64,000 nt of DNA. It comes from Tilletiopsis washingtonensis (Eukaryota; Basidiomycota; Exobasidiomycetes; Entylomatales). The notes beneath the pieces were generated by a model, which saw nothing but the letters and a program-made list of their open reading frames with translations, did no database searches and was not told where the DNA came from. Position 1 is the first letter of the stretch. Every line of letters starts with the position of its first letter. The stretch spans positions 414,859 through 478,858 of the forward strand of contig NW_020312002.1 in assembly GCF_003144115.1 (NCBI RefSeq), read 5' to 3'. A program made the translations under genes and the position numbers. Of this stretch, positions 20,766 through 30,791 are shown in pieces.

Positions 20766-23700
20766 ATGACGCGCCTCAAGAAGTCGCTCAAGCGCACCGG
20801 CACCAGCGAGCGCGCCGAAAGTGCCGCGCTGCCGCCGCCCTTCCCTACGCCCTCTGCCGCACCAGCCGCACAGCCGCTGGCGCCGCGCAGTGCGGAGACG
20901 CTGACGCTCGACGACGAGGAGCTGCACCGCCTCGGCACGCTCACCTCCTTCGACAGCTGGCTCGGCAGAGTGGCGAGCGGACACGACGTGGGCGTCTGCA
21001 TCCTCATGCGCTCCGTCGAGCAGCTCAAGGAGGCTTTCAATGAGAAGTACGAGGCGCTGTGCCTGGTGAGTCGGCGGCGGAAGCATGCAACGCAGGCGGC
21101 ACGGAGGCTCTGCCACAGCAGGGCTGATGCCACATATCCAGGTCGACGCCACGGCCGCCCGCGGCCAGCGCATCCACTTCGCCTTCCACGGCGGCCTCTG
21201 CGCCTCCGTCTCGGCTCTCCTGCGCCAACGCGCCGCCAGCGGCCGCAACGCCCCGCTCTTGCTCTCGGCATACGGCGCACAACTCGCTCCGCACGTCTTT
21301 CCCGGGACGAACGAGCCGGTCGTTGAGTGGCGAGAGGGGCGCGTCGCGATGCGTGCGCTGTGGGATGCGGGAGAGTGGTGCGATGTCGACGAGAAGGCTC
21401 GCGCGGCACCCGGCGCTGCTGCTCCCGCAAAGCGCCCGCGCACAAGCACGAGTGGGAAGGGCAAGGAACGAGCGCATGATGATGCAGCTGGCAGCTCGGC
21501 GGGCTCGGCGCGCAGTAGCGGGAGCGGCAGTGCGAGCAAGAAGGCGAAAGCGACACCAGCGGCGGCGCAGGGCACGCCGACGTACATCGTGCCACGCACA
21601 GGCAAGGGCAAGGCAGCGGCGATTGCGGCAGCTGCGGTGCCTGCGGTGCCCACGACGCGCACTCTCGGTGGAGTGAGTGCAAAGAGAGCATGCCGCGCGC
21701 TCTCCTTGTGCTGAGACCACGCGCCCTGCAGCTGCAGTATCCGCCGCTGTCGATGTGTGTGCGCAATGGCCAGATCGCCAATGTCATCGCGGTCGTGGCA
21801 TGGAAGCGCGAGGCACGCTTCAGCGCCGGCGGCACCGGAGGTGAGACGGTCGCAAGCAAAGTGCCGAGCGACGAGCTGACCTCGGTGTACAGATCCGATG
21901 CTCAGTCTCGGCCTCTGCGACCCCTCAACGCCAGGAAAGCACTTCAGCGTCAACATCTTCTCGCCCAGCATGCTCGAGCTTCCGACGCCCGTGGCGGGCA
22001 ACGTGCTGCTGCTGCGCAAGGTGTACATCCAGCGTCTTGCCGGCGTGCAGTACAAGGACCGGCCCGACTGGGCGCTGCTGACGGCGCGCAACGATGCGCT
22101 GCAGCGCTCGCCGCGCCTGATGCATCCCATCAGCGGCGCCGAGGAGGACGCCATGCGCGAGATGGCCGCGTGGGGCGCGGCGCACTTCAACGTCCTCACC
22201 TCCAATCGCAGTCGGCCGCAGGTGACGCTCGACCAGCTGCAGGGCAGTGTCTTCTGCGACATCACCGCCGAGGTAGTCAAGACGTTCACGCGCAACAAGG
22301 GCGACAACATGCCGCCGGAGCTCTACATCACAGACTACACCTTCCACGCTGCGTTCGCCCGTGCCAACGACTTCAAGCTTGGCGACATCTCGCAGGACGA
22401 GCTGGATGAGCAGCGACGCCAGCACGGCGAGTTCGGAGGCTTCGTCTGCGGAACGTCGCTGTGGGATCAGCAGGTCGAGGCGCTCGACTTTCTCTCGACG
22501 GGCGACATCGTCACCATTTCGAACTTCCAGCCGCGCGTGCAGCCCAACAACATCCTGCAGGGCCGGCTCGGTGGGCGTCTCACTATCTCGTTAATCCGCC
22601 AAGATCAGCACAAGGACATCAAGGAGGTGCAGAACCTGCTTCGGTGAGGGCCAAGACAGGTGTCTCGCTGGCCTGCAGCACTGACGATGACGTCTCAGGA
22701 GCAAGGAAGCTCGGCGGCTGGCACGCGCGGCGCAGGAGACGGCACGCATGGAGGCCATGCTGGGCGAGCACGACGAGGAGGCCGAGGCGGCAGCGCGCGA
22801 GCTAGAAGAAGCGCATGCACAGCGGCTGGCGGGAGCACAGGGAGCTTCCGAGAGTGGTGAGCGTCGCGTGGGACGGGTGCTCGTACGTCTTCGGCTCATT
22901 CCAGCCCCAACAGCTCCGCCCATTCCGTCGGCTGAGTCGCCAGAGCCAAGCGCGCCGGAGCCAAGCCCGCCACAGCCGAGCCCGCCCGAGGTCAAGCCTG
23001 TCATCCGCAAGCCATCGCCGTCGCGGAGCGCCAGCCCTCCAAGTCCCAGCCCAGAGCGCGAGGTGCCTCGTCCCCGCGCTGCTGGGTCTGTGGTCCGAGC
23101 TGCGCCAGTGGCCCCAGCTGCGCCGGTCGCTCGAGCTGCGCCACGACAGGTAGCCCAAGCTGTGCCACGGCCGGCGAGCGACGAAGAAGTCGCAGTCGAG
23201 GCGCCGTGTGCCTCGCGTGACGCACGCACCAAGTGCGAGGTGCCCGAGAGCTGCTCCTTGACGCTGGCTGCGCTGGCGGCCCGCACCGTGCAGGAAGACA
23301 CGACGTGGCGTGTGCGCGTGCGCGTCGTCGATTGTCTGCCTCGAGACATTGACGAGTGGGCGTGCGCCGTTTGTGCACAGTGCGATGCGACGTGAGTTGC
23401 GGCGCAGCCCTAGCCCACCGGAGCAGAGCGATAGACGTCTGACTCTTCTGCGCCTCCAGACTGCCGCGCGAGCACAACTTTTGCGTGCGGTGCGGCGACG
23501 ACGATGGCCAGTCGGTGCGCTTTACGTTCAACTTTGGCCTGCTGGTCGAGGAGGCATCGGGTGCGCCGGGCGTCAAGCGTGCGCGTGTTCCCATCGTCGT
23601 CTCTGGCGAGCAGGCGGTGAGCAGCCATCGCCCCGGACGTGCAGAGCCCTGCCAGCTGACAGACGATCTCACGCTGCTGCAGGCCAAGTTTCTCTGCGGC

Positions 23701-23937
23701 ATGGATCCTCAACAAGTGCGCGAGCGGCCGGACAAGCTGCATCGTCTGCGTCGCCGTCTGCTGCCCATCCTCGGCTCGACGCTGGCCGAGGCAGCATCCG
23801 CGGCGAGCGTCAAGCGCGAGCCTGGCGCCGAGACGCAGACGACGCCGGCGCGGCCCATGACGATTGGCGTGCGCGTCAGCCGCAGCGGGGCGCGCGTCAA
23901 GTATCGTCTTGTGGGCACGGCGCTGGAGAAGGAGTAG
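20766..23937 (+). CDS. POT1: POT1-like telomere end-binding protein with three OB folds and a zinc knuckle
   Basis: Binds the telomeric single-stranded overhang. Exons 20766-21065, 21142-21672, about 21738-21840, 21893-22643, 22699-22856, 22905-23391 and 23460-23937 give about 935 residues. OB1 (near 285-390) includes GQIANVIAVVAW, LGLCDPSTPGKHFSVNIFS and GNVLLLRKVYIQRLAGVQY, the Telo_bind pattern. OB2 (near 430-560) has PPELYITDYTFHAAF and STGDIVTISNFQPRVQPNN. A charged helix and Pro-rich linker follow. The C-terminal OB (near 735-935) carries EWACAVCAQCDAT and HNFCVRCGDDDG, a four-Cys zinc site as in the vertebrate POT1 C-terminal OB. The first 275 residues precede OB1 and have no assigned domain. 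The 48-base intron 22857-22904 is in frame. The exon-3 acceptor could be six bases earlier. Confidence 0.8.
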
Positions 23938-24124
23938 CAGCCTTCTTCCAAGAGGTGCTGCCGCTCTGCTAGCCCTTGCCTGTCACATACCCCGCATCGG
24001 TCACCTTGTCGTACCGGCCGCTTCTCAAACGGCGGCGGCTGTAATGTGCAATGAGTTGATTAATAGTGTGACGAGACGATCTGGCGGTCGAGTAAGCATC
24101 TAGGTGTTGTGTCGTCTCCTCCTC

Positions 24125-26110
24125 CTACGGCGCCGTCTGCTTCGCCTCCCACACGCCCGCCAGTGCCGCAGCGCCGCGCATAGCCGGATCGCCGACGTAC
24201 TCGACGCGCGCAAAGACGACGCCCAGGCGCGCCAGCTCCTCCTCGAGCACGGCGCGGTAGCGCGCCACGCCGACGAGACTGCCGCCGCAGCACAGCACGC
24301 TGCGGTCGGCGCGCAGATGTGCGGCCGAGCTCGGGCCGGGACGGAGCACTTCGCACACTTGCTCTGCGATTGCTCGTGCTTGTCGACGAAGAATGGCAAG
24401 GCATGTCGCGTCGGTGTGCGCAAAGGCGAGATGGAAGACGAGCGGCGCGAGCGAGGCGAGGCGGTGCTTGCGCTCCCCTACGGCGTGCGCTGCGGCTGTG
24501 GCGACGGCGCCGGGCGAGACGGCGGCGGCCCCTTCAGAGGAGCCGGCACCCAGGGGCAGCGAGAGGGATGGTCGCCGCTCCCTTTGCGGTGCAGCGCTGC
24601 TGCTCTCGCCCGTCGGGAGCTCCACAGTCGGCGCACTCGGGCTGGGACACAGACTGGGAATGGGTGACCCGAGTGCCTGCGTGTCGACGAGCGGCGCAGA
24701 GGGCGGCAGGAGCGAGGCTGATGGCTCTGCCGTTGCATCAGCCGCAGCGCTCACGGCCTCGGCGGTGCGTGGACTGCTGCGCCCTCGCACAGTCGCGTGC
24801 GACTCGTGCAGTGCAGGGCGCGCCGAGCTGGTCGAGCGATCATAGGCGATCATCGTGTGTCCGCCGGCGGCATCTTCCTCGTCATCGTCCTCGCTGGGCG
24901 AGTCGGAGTGCACGCTGCCGCGCCGGCTCGTCGCGGGCGACGGCGACGACGAGGCGACGGACGGCGCGGCAGAGGCGCCAATGGCGGGGAACGACGGCGG
25001 CGTGTCGTTGGAATAGACGGCGTTGAGGAGGTCGTCTGTGGAGGACAGGCCCCAGTGCTTGAGGATGCGGTCGCGCAGGCGATGCTCGGCCGTCTCGACC
25101 TGCTCTTCCCCACAGCGCACAGGCGAGCAACTCGACGTGCCAGGCTCGGCAAGCAGACGTTCCCGATCGGCCTGGTCGAGCACCAGCCGCACTGCATCGC
25201 GCCCCACTGCATAGCCGCTGCCCTCGTCGCCCAGCAGCCAGCCAAAGCCGCCCACGCGGCCGAGCGTCTTGAGCAGGCCCGTGTCGCTCTGCCCAAAGCT
25301 CATCACAATGCTCCCCGTGCCGGCAATCACGACGACGCCGGAGCGAATGTGCGCGTGCGCCGGGTCCGTCACGGGCGCCGCGAGCAGCGAGGTGTCGTTT
25401 GCGACGATGAGGCGCGGCGAGGGGTATGGCAGGCCCAGCAGCGCGGCCAGGTGCGGCGAGAGCGCAGTGACGTCTGCCGCACTGTCGACGCCCGCAATGC
25501 CGAACCACGCCGCCTCGAACGGCGCCGGCGAGCCATCGGCCGGCGCCACGCCCGTGGGCGGAGACAGCCGCGCGGCGTCCAGCTGCTCTGCCGGTGCTGG
25601 CGCGCGCACGGGCGAAGGCGTAAAGTACGGCGAGGCGTCCTGCGGCGAGCGGCTGGCGCTGCGTGGTGCCGCACTTGCCGACGGCGTGGCATCTGCGACG
25701 TTGGCGAGGGCCGCACGCACGGCGCAGTCGACGCTGCGCAGAAAGGCCGCCAGGCCGACGTCGGTGTAGTTGGCCGGCCCGCCGAAGCCGCGGCCGCGCA
25801 CGCGCCCGCTGCCATCGCAGACGACGGCGGCCGCCTTGGTGCCGCCGCAGTCGACGGCGAGGTAGAGGCGCGGCGGCGTGCGCGAGCGCGAGGTGCGCCG
25901 CGAGGGGCCGGGCGCGCTGAGGGAGAGCGAGGCGACGCCGGCGGCTGCGGCAGAAGAGGAGGAGGAGCTGGACGCCGGAGCTGCCGGAGTGGGAGCGCCG
26001 CCCATGCCAGCGGCGGCAGAGGGAAGTGAGAGGGCGCGAAGGCCGGCGAGCGGCGCACAGGGAGCTGGAGATGGTGGTGAAGAGGAGAGATGCGCTGGCA
26101 GCGCCTCCAT
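24125..26110 (-). CDS. N-acetylglucosamine kinase-like protein (BadF/BadG/BcrA ATPase family)
   Basis: Probably phosphorylates N-acetylglucosamine to its 6-phosphate, the first step of salvage or catabolism; eukaryotic NAGK belongs to this family. Single exon, 661 residues, about twice the human NAGK length of 344. After 75 low-complexity residues come YLAVDCGGTKAAAVVCDG (phosphate-1 motif), AWFGIAGVDS, VVIAGTGSIVMSFG (phosphate-2), GGFGWLLGDEGSGYAVGRDA, and near the end CCGGSLVGVARYRAVLEEEL (adenosine motif). The extra length is a Ser/Pro/Ala-rich insert of about 160 residues in the C-terminal half (near 400-560) and a shorter insert near 140-180. The frame is open to 26467 but has no further ATG. 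It is divergent from the acyltransferase at 28133. Confidence 0.75.
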   Translation of the reverse strand: MEALPAHLSSSPPSPAPCAPLAGLRALSLPSAAAGMGGAPTPAAPASSSSSSSAAAAGVASLSLSAPGPSRRTSRSRTPPRLYLAVDCGGTKAAAVVCDGSGRVRGRGFGGPANYTDVGLAAFLRSVDCAVRAALANVADATPSASAAPRSASRSPQDASPYFTPSPVRAPAPAEQLDAARLSPPTGVAPADGSPAPFEAAWFGIAGVDSAADVTALSPHLAALLGLPYPSPRLIVANDTSLLAAPVTDPAHAHIRSGVVVIAGTGSIVMSFGQSDTGLLKTLGRVGGFGWLLGDEGSGYAVGRDAVRLVLDQADRERLLAEPGTSSCSPVRCGEEQVETAEHRLRDRILKHWGLSSTDDLLNAVYSNDTPPSFPAIGASAAPSVASSSPSPATSRRGSVHSDSPSEDDDEEDAAGGHTMIAYDRSTSSARPALHESHATVRGRSSPRTAEAVSAAADATAEPSASLLPPSAPLVDTQALGSPIPSLCPSPSAPTVELPTGESSSAAPQRERRPSLSLPLGAGSSEGAAAVSPGAVATAAAHAVGERKHRLASLAPLVFHLAFAHTDATCLAILRRQARAIAEQVCEVLRPGPSSAAHLRADRSVLCCGGSLVGVARYRAVLEEELARLGVVFARVEYVGDPAMRGAAALAGVWEAKQTAP

Positions 26111-28132
26111 GCCAGCGCTGAAAGGTGCCGAGCCAGAGAGGAGGGGCACCGGCGCTCCTGCGTGCCTGGAGCATGACGCGCGCCGCCGCTGGGATCTCTC
26201 GGTGCCGCCGCCGCACCGCCTCTGCACCGCGTCCGCTCTCTCTTTCCTGTGCTGCGCGCGGAGCAAGTTGGCCGCTGCGCGCAACCTCGTGCACAGACAG
26301 CAGAGACGCCCGGGAGGCGCGGCAGGCCGTCTGCGGTCTGTTTGTAGCGCAGCCTCGTCACGAGGCCTCCTCGCGCTCACGCGGCAGCGCGCTCCAGAGG
26401 GGCTGGAGAGCAGTCGGCGTGCTGCAGCTGTGCTCGGCAGCGGGTTGATCCGTGCTCTGACGCTCACGAGCCGGCGGCGCAGGCGTTGCAGCGTCGGCGC
26501 CTACGCCGAGAGAAGGGCGTCTCGCCGGCGGGCGCTGCAGCCGCGCTGCAGCGTGCAGGTCTTGGCCGCCCTCTCCTGCCCCCGCTCCGCCTGCGCGCCG
26601 CCATCTCCGCCTACGCCCGGCACGCCATCCAGGCGCCCGGAAGCATCCCTTGAAGCACAGCCTTCAAACAGCGCCCAAAGGCAAGCGGCAGAATCTGCAA
26701 GCCGTGCCGGGCCAGGTCGTGTGCCACGGCCCTCGCTTCTGCTCCGCCCTCCGCCGTACCTGCGTCGCTGCATCCGAGCCTCTCTGCTTTGCCCGACACG
26801 CAGCCGCGCCCAGCTCTGCGTCTGCGTGCCGCAGCGGCGTTTCAGCAGCTGCTGCATCCTGAGGATCGACGAGGGCTCGAGCAGTCGAGGCTCGGGCACC
26901 GAGACCCGAGAGGCGCTGGCGAGAGCAGCCTCCGGTCGATCGGAGACGGAGGAGGAGGCGCTCGCCTCGTGCCGCGGCTGATCCTCTGGACCCTGTCTCC
27001 CGCCTCTTCCGCACCCGTACGGCTCAAGAGCAAGGCTCGCTTGCGTCTCTCGACGCTGGCCGCTTCCGCGACGCTGCGATGGCCGTGCAGCATCAGATCC
27101 GAGATAGTCTGCCCCTTCCGAGCAGCGAGCCGAGCAGCAACGCTGACGCTGCACCTGGCCGAGGCGCGCTTCGCCGTCCCGTCGGTTCCGCAGCCGCCTC
27201 GCGCGCGCACCACGGGAGCTCTCTTAGCGCGTCTTGACATCTCCTGCACCCTGCTGCGTTCCGATGCTCCCATGCGTCGTCGCTCGCGCTGGGATGCCTG
27301 GCGCCGGCGACGTGCCCGAAGCGTGTGCGCGGTGCGTGCAGGTGGTGCGTGAGGGGCATGAACGCTGCAAGCGTGGGCGCGGGGAGCTCGGCTTGGCCGT
27401 CTCTTGGAGACGAGGTTGCGCGGCTGCTGCGCGCCTCATTCTCGACCAAAAGGCTCGTCTTGAGCAATCCTGGAGCCGGCGGCACGACGGCTGCAACGCC
27501 GGGCGTTGACGCTTCATGTGGCACGTGCACCGTCGAGCTGGAGACCCATTCGGGAGGCGGCGGGCGGCGTCGCGAGAGCCGAGGGGCTGGGCTCAAGACG
27601 TGGCCGTCGGTCGAGGGATGTAGCGACGACATGTACAATGTACCCACGACGCCGCGAAGCGGCGCTCAACGCTCATGATCCGCCTCAGCAACGCCGACGT
27701 CAAGCGGTAGGAGTCCTGGCCCACATCGCCTGTCTGGAGGATCACGGCAAGCAGCACATCGTGCAGCAGCAAGGCAAGAGGCGCGACCAGACTTGAGGGC
27801 AGGCTGCTTGCGCAAAGCACGGGCGCCGACCACTCGCTGCGCCTGCCCTGCGTCGAGCGGTCTGCCTGCGCTGCCTCTGAGGCGAGGCATGCTGAGCGGC
27901 GGGAGGCTGCGCTGTGCTCTGGACCCTCGCCTTGCCTTATGTCCGGGGCACGACGTTACGCGCGGGCTGACGCAGCAGCGATCGCGGCTCGGCAGCAGCG
28001 CCGCCGCCGAAAGCGCCGGCGCGGGGAAAAGGGGACGCGCCTCGCCGACCGGCGGCAACGGGCGCGAGGTGGAGCTGCAGCGCTTCTTGTGTCCTCTCCA
28101 CGACCGTCGACGCCCCTCCTCGCAACGCACAC
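26111..28132. other. 2 kb intergenic region between two divergent genes, no gene seen
   Basis: The longest gap in the window, upstream of both the kinase and the acyltransferase. Base composition is as GC-rich as the coding DNA, so open frames up to 367 codons appear on both strands, but none shows a motif, consistent splice joins or hydrophobic patterning. No tRNA-like fold, tandem repeat or element end was recognised. A diverged or multi-exon gene cannot be excluded. Confidence 0.4.
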
Positions 28133-29876
28133 ATGAGAGACACACCAGCCGCCGCCGCGGCGGCGCCCTCGGAGCGCTCGCCGCTGCTGCAGCGCCTGGC
28201 GGGGCAGACCGACGTGCAGGAGACGGATCTCGCGCCGCAGGGGTCTGCACGCGCGGCACCGGCTCGCCAGCTGGCGCCCGACCTGCTGCGCGGCTTCCTC
28301 ATGGTCGCCATGGCCTCCGGTGAGCGGCCATGCTTAGTTTGGCGCTCGGCAACGCTGACGGACTGCGAGCGCAGACCACATTGCCGTGATTCTGGGCGCT
28401 TACCCGCACGGCACGGCCGTGGCATCTGAGGCAGCAAGCACGGTCGTGACGCAGTGGAGCGACACGGAGCCGTTCCTGCTGCGCACCCTCACGCACCTCT
28501 GCGCGCCGGGCTTTGCCATGCTGATGGGCATGGGTCTGGCCTACTGGAGCGCCAGCCGCAACGCGCGCGGCACGCCTCCGCGGGAGCAAGTCTCGCACCT
28601 GCTCAAGCGTGGTCTTGCGCTGCTGCTCGTCAACCAGGTGACGTTCCTGCTGCTCTCGGTGCGCCCGCCGTACTTTATCGTCTTCAACGCCGTGCTGTGG
28701 GCGCTGGCCATCGACTACGTCTGCGTCGGCGGCATGACAATTGCCATCGAGCACTGGCTGCAGCCGACGCTGGGCCTGCGCTTCGCCCGTCCGCCGCCGG
28801 AGCCGCTGCCGTCCGAGGCCAGCAAGGCCAAGGCCGACGGCGAGCGGCACGCATCGATGTTCGTCGACGCCGTACTGCTGCTTCTCTCGGCCGTCAGTCT
28901 CTGGGCGAACGTGTGGACGAGCGACAACCAAGGCGCCTGCACCGCCGCCGAGGCGCACACCACGGCCGGCTGGCCCGCGTCCGCCGAGTGGTGTCGCCTC
29001 GATGCGCCGCGCTTCTGGTACAAGCTGGCCTTTGGCGTCGTGCAGTGCGTCAACATCCACGTCATGTCTGCCTTTCCGCCCATCGGCTGGCTCTCCTTTG
29101 TCCTCTTTGGCCTGCTGTACGGCCGCGTGCTGGTGCGCGCGCGCTGGGCACGCCACACCGTGGGCGTCTTCAACGCCAGCCTGGCGGTCATCTTCGGCGG
29201 CCTCTTCGCTGCGACGCGCCTGCTGCAGTTTGGCAACCTCTCGACGGACTGCCTGCGCACGCCCGACCAGCTGGGTCTGCCGGCCGGCGCCAACCAGTAC
29301 CTGGCGAGCTGGCGCAGCTTCCTCTACGTGACCAAGGTGCGCTCTCATCGCCGCCACCACTACGCTGTATCACTCATTTCCTCTGTCGCAGTACCCGCCA
29401 TCGCCGGCGTATGCCTTCCTGACGCTTTCGGCTTGCTTTCTGCTGCTGGCGCTCTTCTCGCTGCCGGTTCCGGCGCTGTTCTCGGCCGCGCTGCTGCCAT
29501 TCGGCCAGACGCCGCTCTTCTACTACGCGGCGCACCAGATCGTCATTCAGCTGCTCGCGTGGGTCAGATATGTGGCTGGTCAGACCGGGCAGAGCTGACG
29601 TCCTTCTGTCCCTCTCTCTAGCTTCGTCATCATCCCCTCGCCGCTGGCACACCAGCTGCCGCCATGGGCGCGCGAGGGCCGCGGCATCGGCCTGGGCGCC
29701 GTGTACTACTGCACGTATGCTGTGAGTCGCGAACCCTTCTGGCCGCCCTCGTTCCGGCGGTGCGCTGACATCGCTTGGCGATGCAGGGCCTGATGGTGCT
29801 GATGTGGTTTGCGTGCTCGGCGTACGGGCGCTGGAAGAGCAGCAAGGGCGCCGACTCCATCTGGCGCTTCCTGTGA
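28133..29876 (+). CDS. HGSNAT/DUF1624-like multi-pass membrane acyltransferase
   Basis: Resembles the heparan-alpha-glucosaminide N-acetyltransferase catalytic family (YeiB/DUF1624), integral membrane proteins that move acyl groups across a membrane. Exons 28133-28319, 28375-29336, 29392-29558, 29622-29721 and 29787-29876 give 501 residues. The first helix carries the hallmark APDLLRGFLMVAMASDHIAV (near residues 49-68), with the conserved Asp-x-x-Arg-Gly and Asp-His. Later helices include GFAMLMGMGLAYWSASR, LLLVNQVTFLLLSVRPPYF, MSAFPPIGWLSFVLFGLLYG and FYYAAHQIVIQLLAF; about ten segments can be counted. The exon-3 donor (GTGGGT at 29559) was chosen because it alone keeps phase into FVIIPSPLAHQLP. 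The natural substrate in fungi is unknown; neighbourhood with a GlcNAc kinase is suggestive only. Confidence 0.75.
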
Positions 29877-30791
29877 GACGCATGTGCTTGCAATTACAGG
29901 ACCTGCACCGGGACCAGGACACGCTGTGACGCATGGGGTGCTATCCGCTGGCTGCGCCGACGGAGCCGGTGTGAACGGTGCCAAGCGGTACACACCGGCA
30001 GCATGCTCCTCCCGCCGGCGCAATGAGACCACGGGTCCAGCCGAGGCGCCAGAAGCATCGTCATGCAGCATGCGCAGCTGGATGCTGTGAAACGCTCTCA
30101 CAAGCACACCAGGCACGGCGCTGGACGATGAGGGTGAAGGGAGCGAGCAGCAGAGCAGCATCAGGCGTACGGAAGCCACAGAACGAGATCCCAGACATGT
30201 GCGAGAGCAAGACACAGCACGAGCTTCCCGCGTCCCCGCGCCGCCGGCGCCCATGTGCCTGCATCTGCAGCGTTGAGAGGTGCATGCCGTGAGGTGCAAA
30301 CGCCGCACACGGCGCTGGTGCCGCCGAGGGGGCGGCGCCGCGTCTGCATCCGGCAAGCCGAGCTTAAAGGTGCGCGGCGCCGATGTCTCGGTTGCGCGGT
30401 GCGGCCTCTTCCCCTCTCGGCGACTGCCCGCGTGCCGCACTCCGCGTTGCCGGTGCCGCATCCTGCAGCGCTGCACGCTGCTTCACCGCCTTGCTCCGCT
30501 TGAGACACGAACCTTCCGGCCGAGATTGGCCTCGCAAGCGCGGCCCGCGCACGCAGCAGCGGCAGTCCAGTCGAGTCGAGGTGACGCTGCTGGCTGACGA
30601 CGAGGCGGCACTCAGACTCCAGACGTCGCCGAGCTGCTTCCGCTCCGCCTCTCACCACCATCCCTGCCCTCCCTTCGCGTGACTTGGCTCGGCCCGTCGC
30701 ACCTGCTGCTGCGCCGACACCTCGCTCTCTCTCGCGCCGCCGTCGTCTGTGCCGCTCGGAGCTGTCCCACGGGCCCTGCGAGCGCACTCTC
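29877..30791. other. Intergenic: acyltransferase 3' region and promoter of the coiled-coil gene
   Basis: These 915 bases hold a 3' end and a promoter. The coiled-coil frame is open from 30684 but has no ATG before 30792. No convincing gene, TATA box or repeat is visible. Confidence 0.45.

Noticed and set aside
20067-22310. Open frame of 747 codons on the minus strand across NSE2 and POT1
   Set aside because: It runs antisense to well-supported exons of both genes and has no motif. In GC-rich DNA with G/C third positions, stop codons are rare in the antisense frames.
25878-26981. Open frame of 367 codons on the plus strand upstream of the acyltransferase
   Set aside because: Overlaps the kinase 5' coding part in antisense and has no family pattern, splice joins or hydrophobic order.
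24125-29876. Calling the kinase/acyltransferase pair a chitin or GlcNAc catabolic cluster
   Set aside because: No deacetylase, deaminase or amino-sugar transporter lies nearby, so the cluster claim is kept only as a hypothesis.
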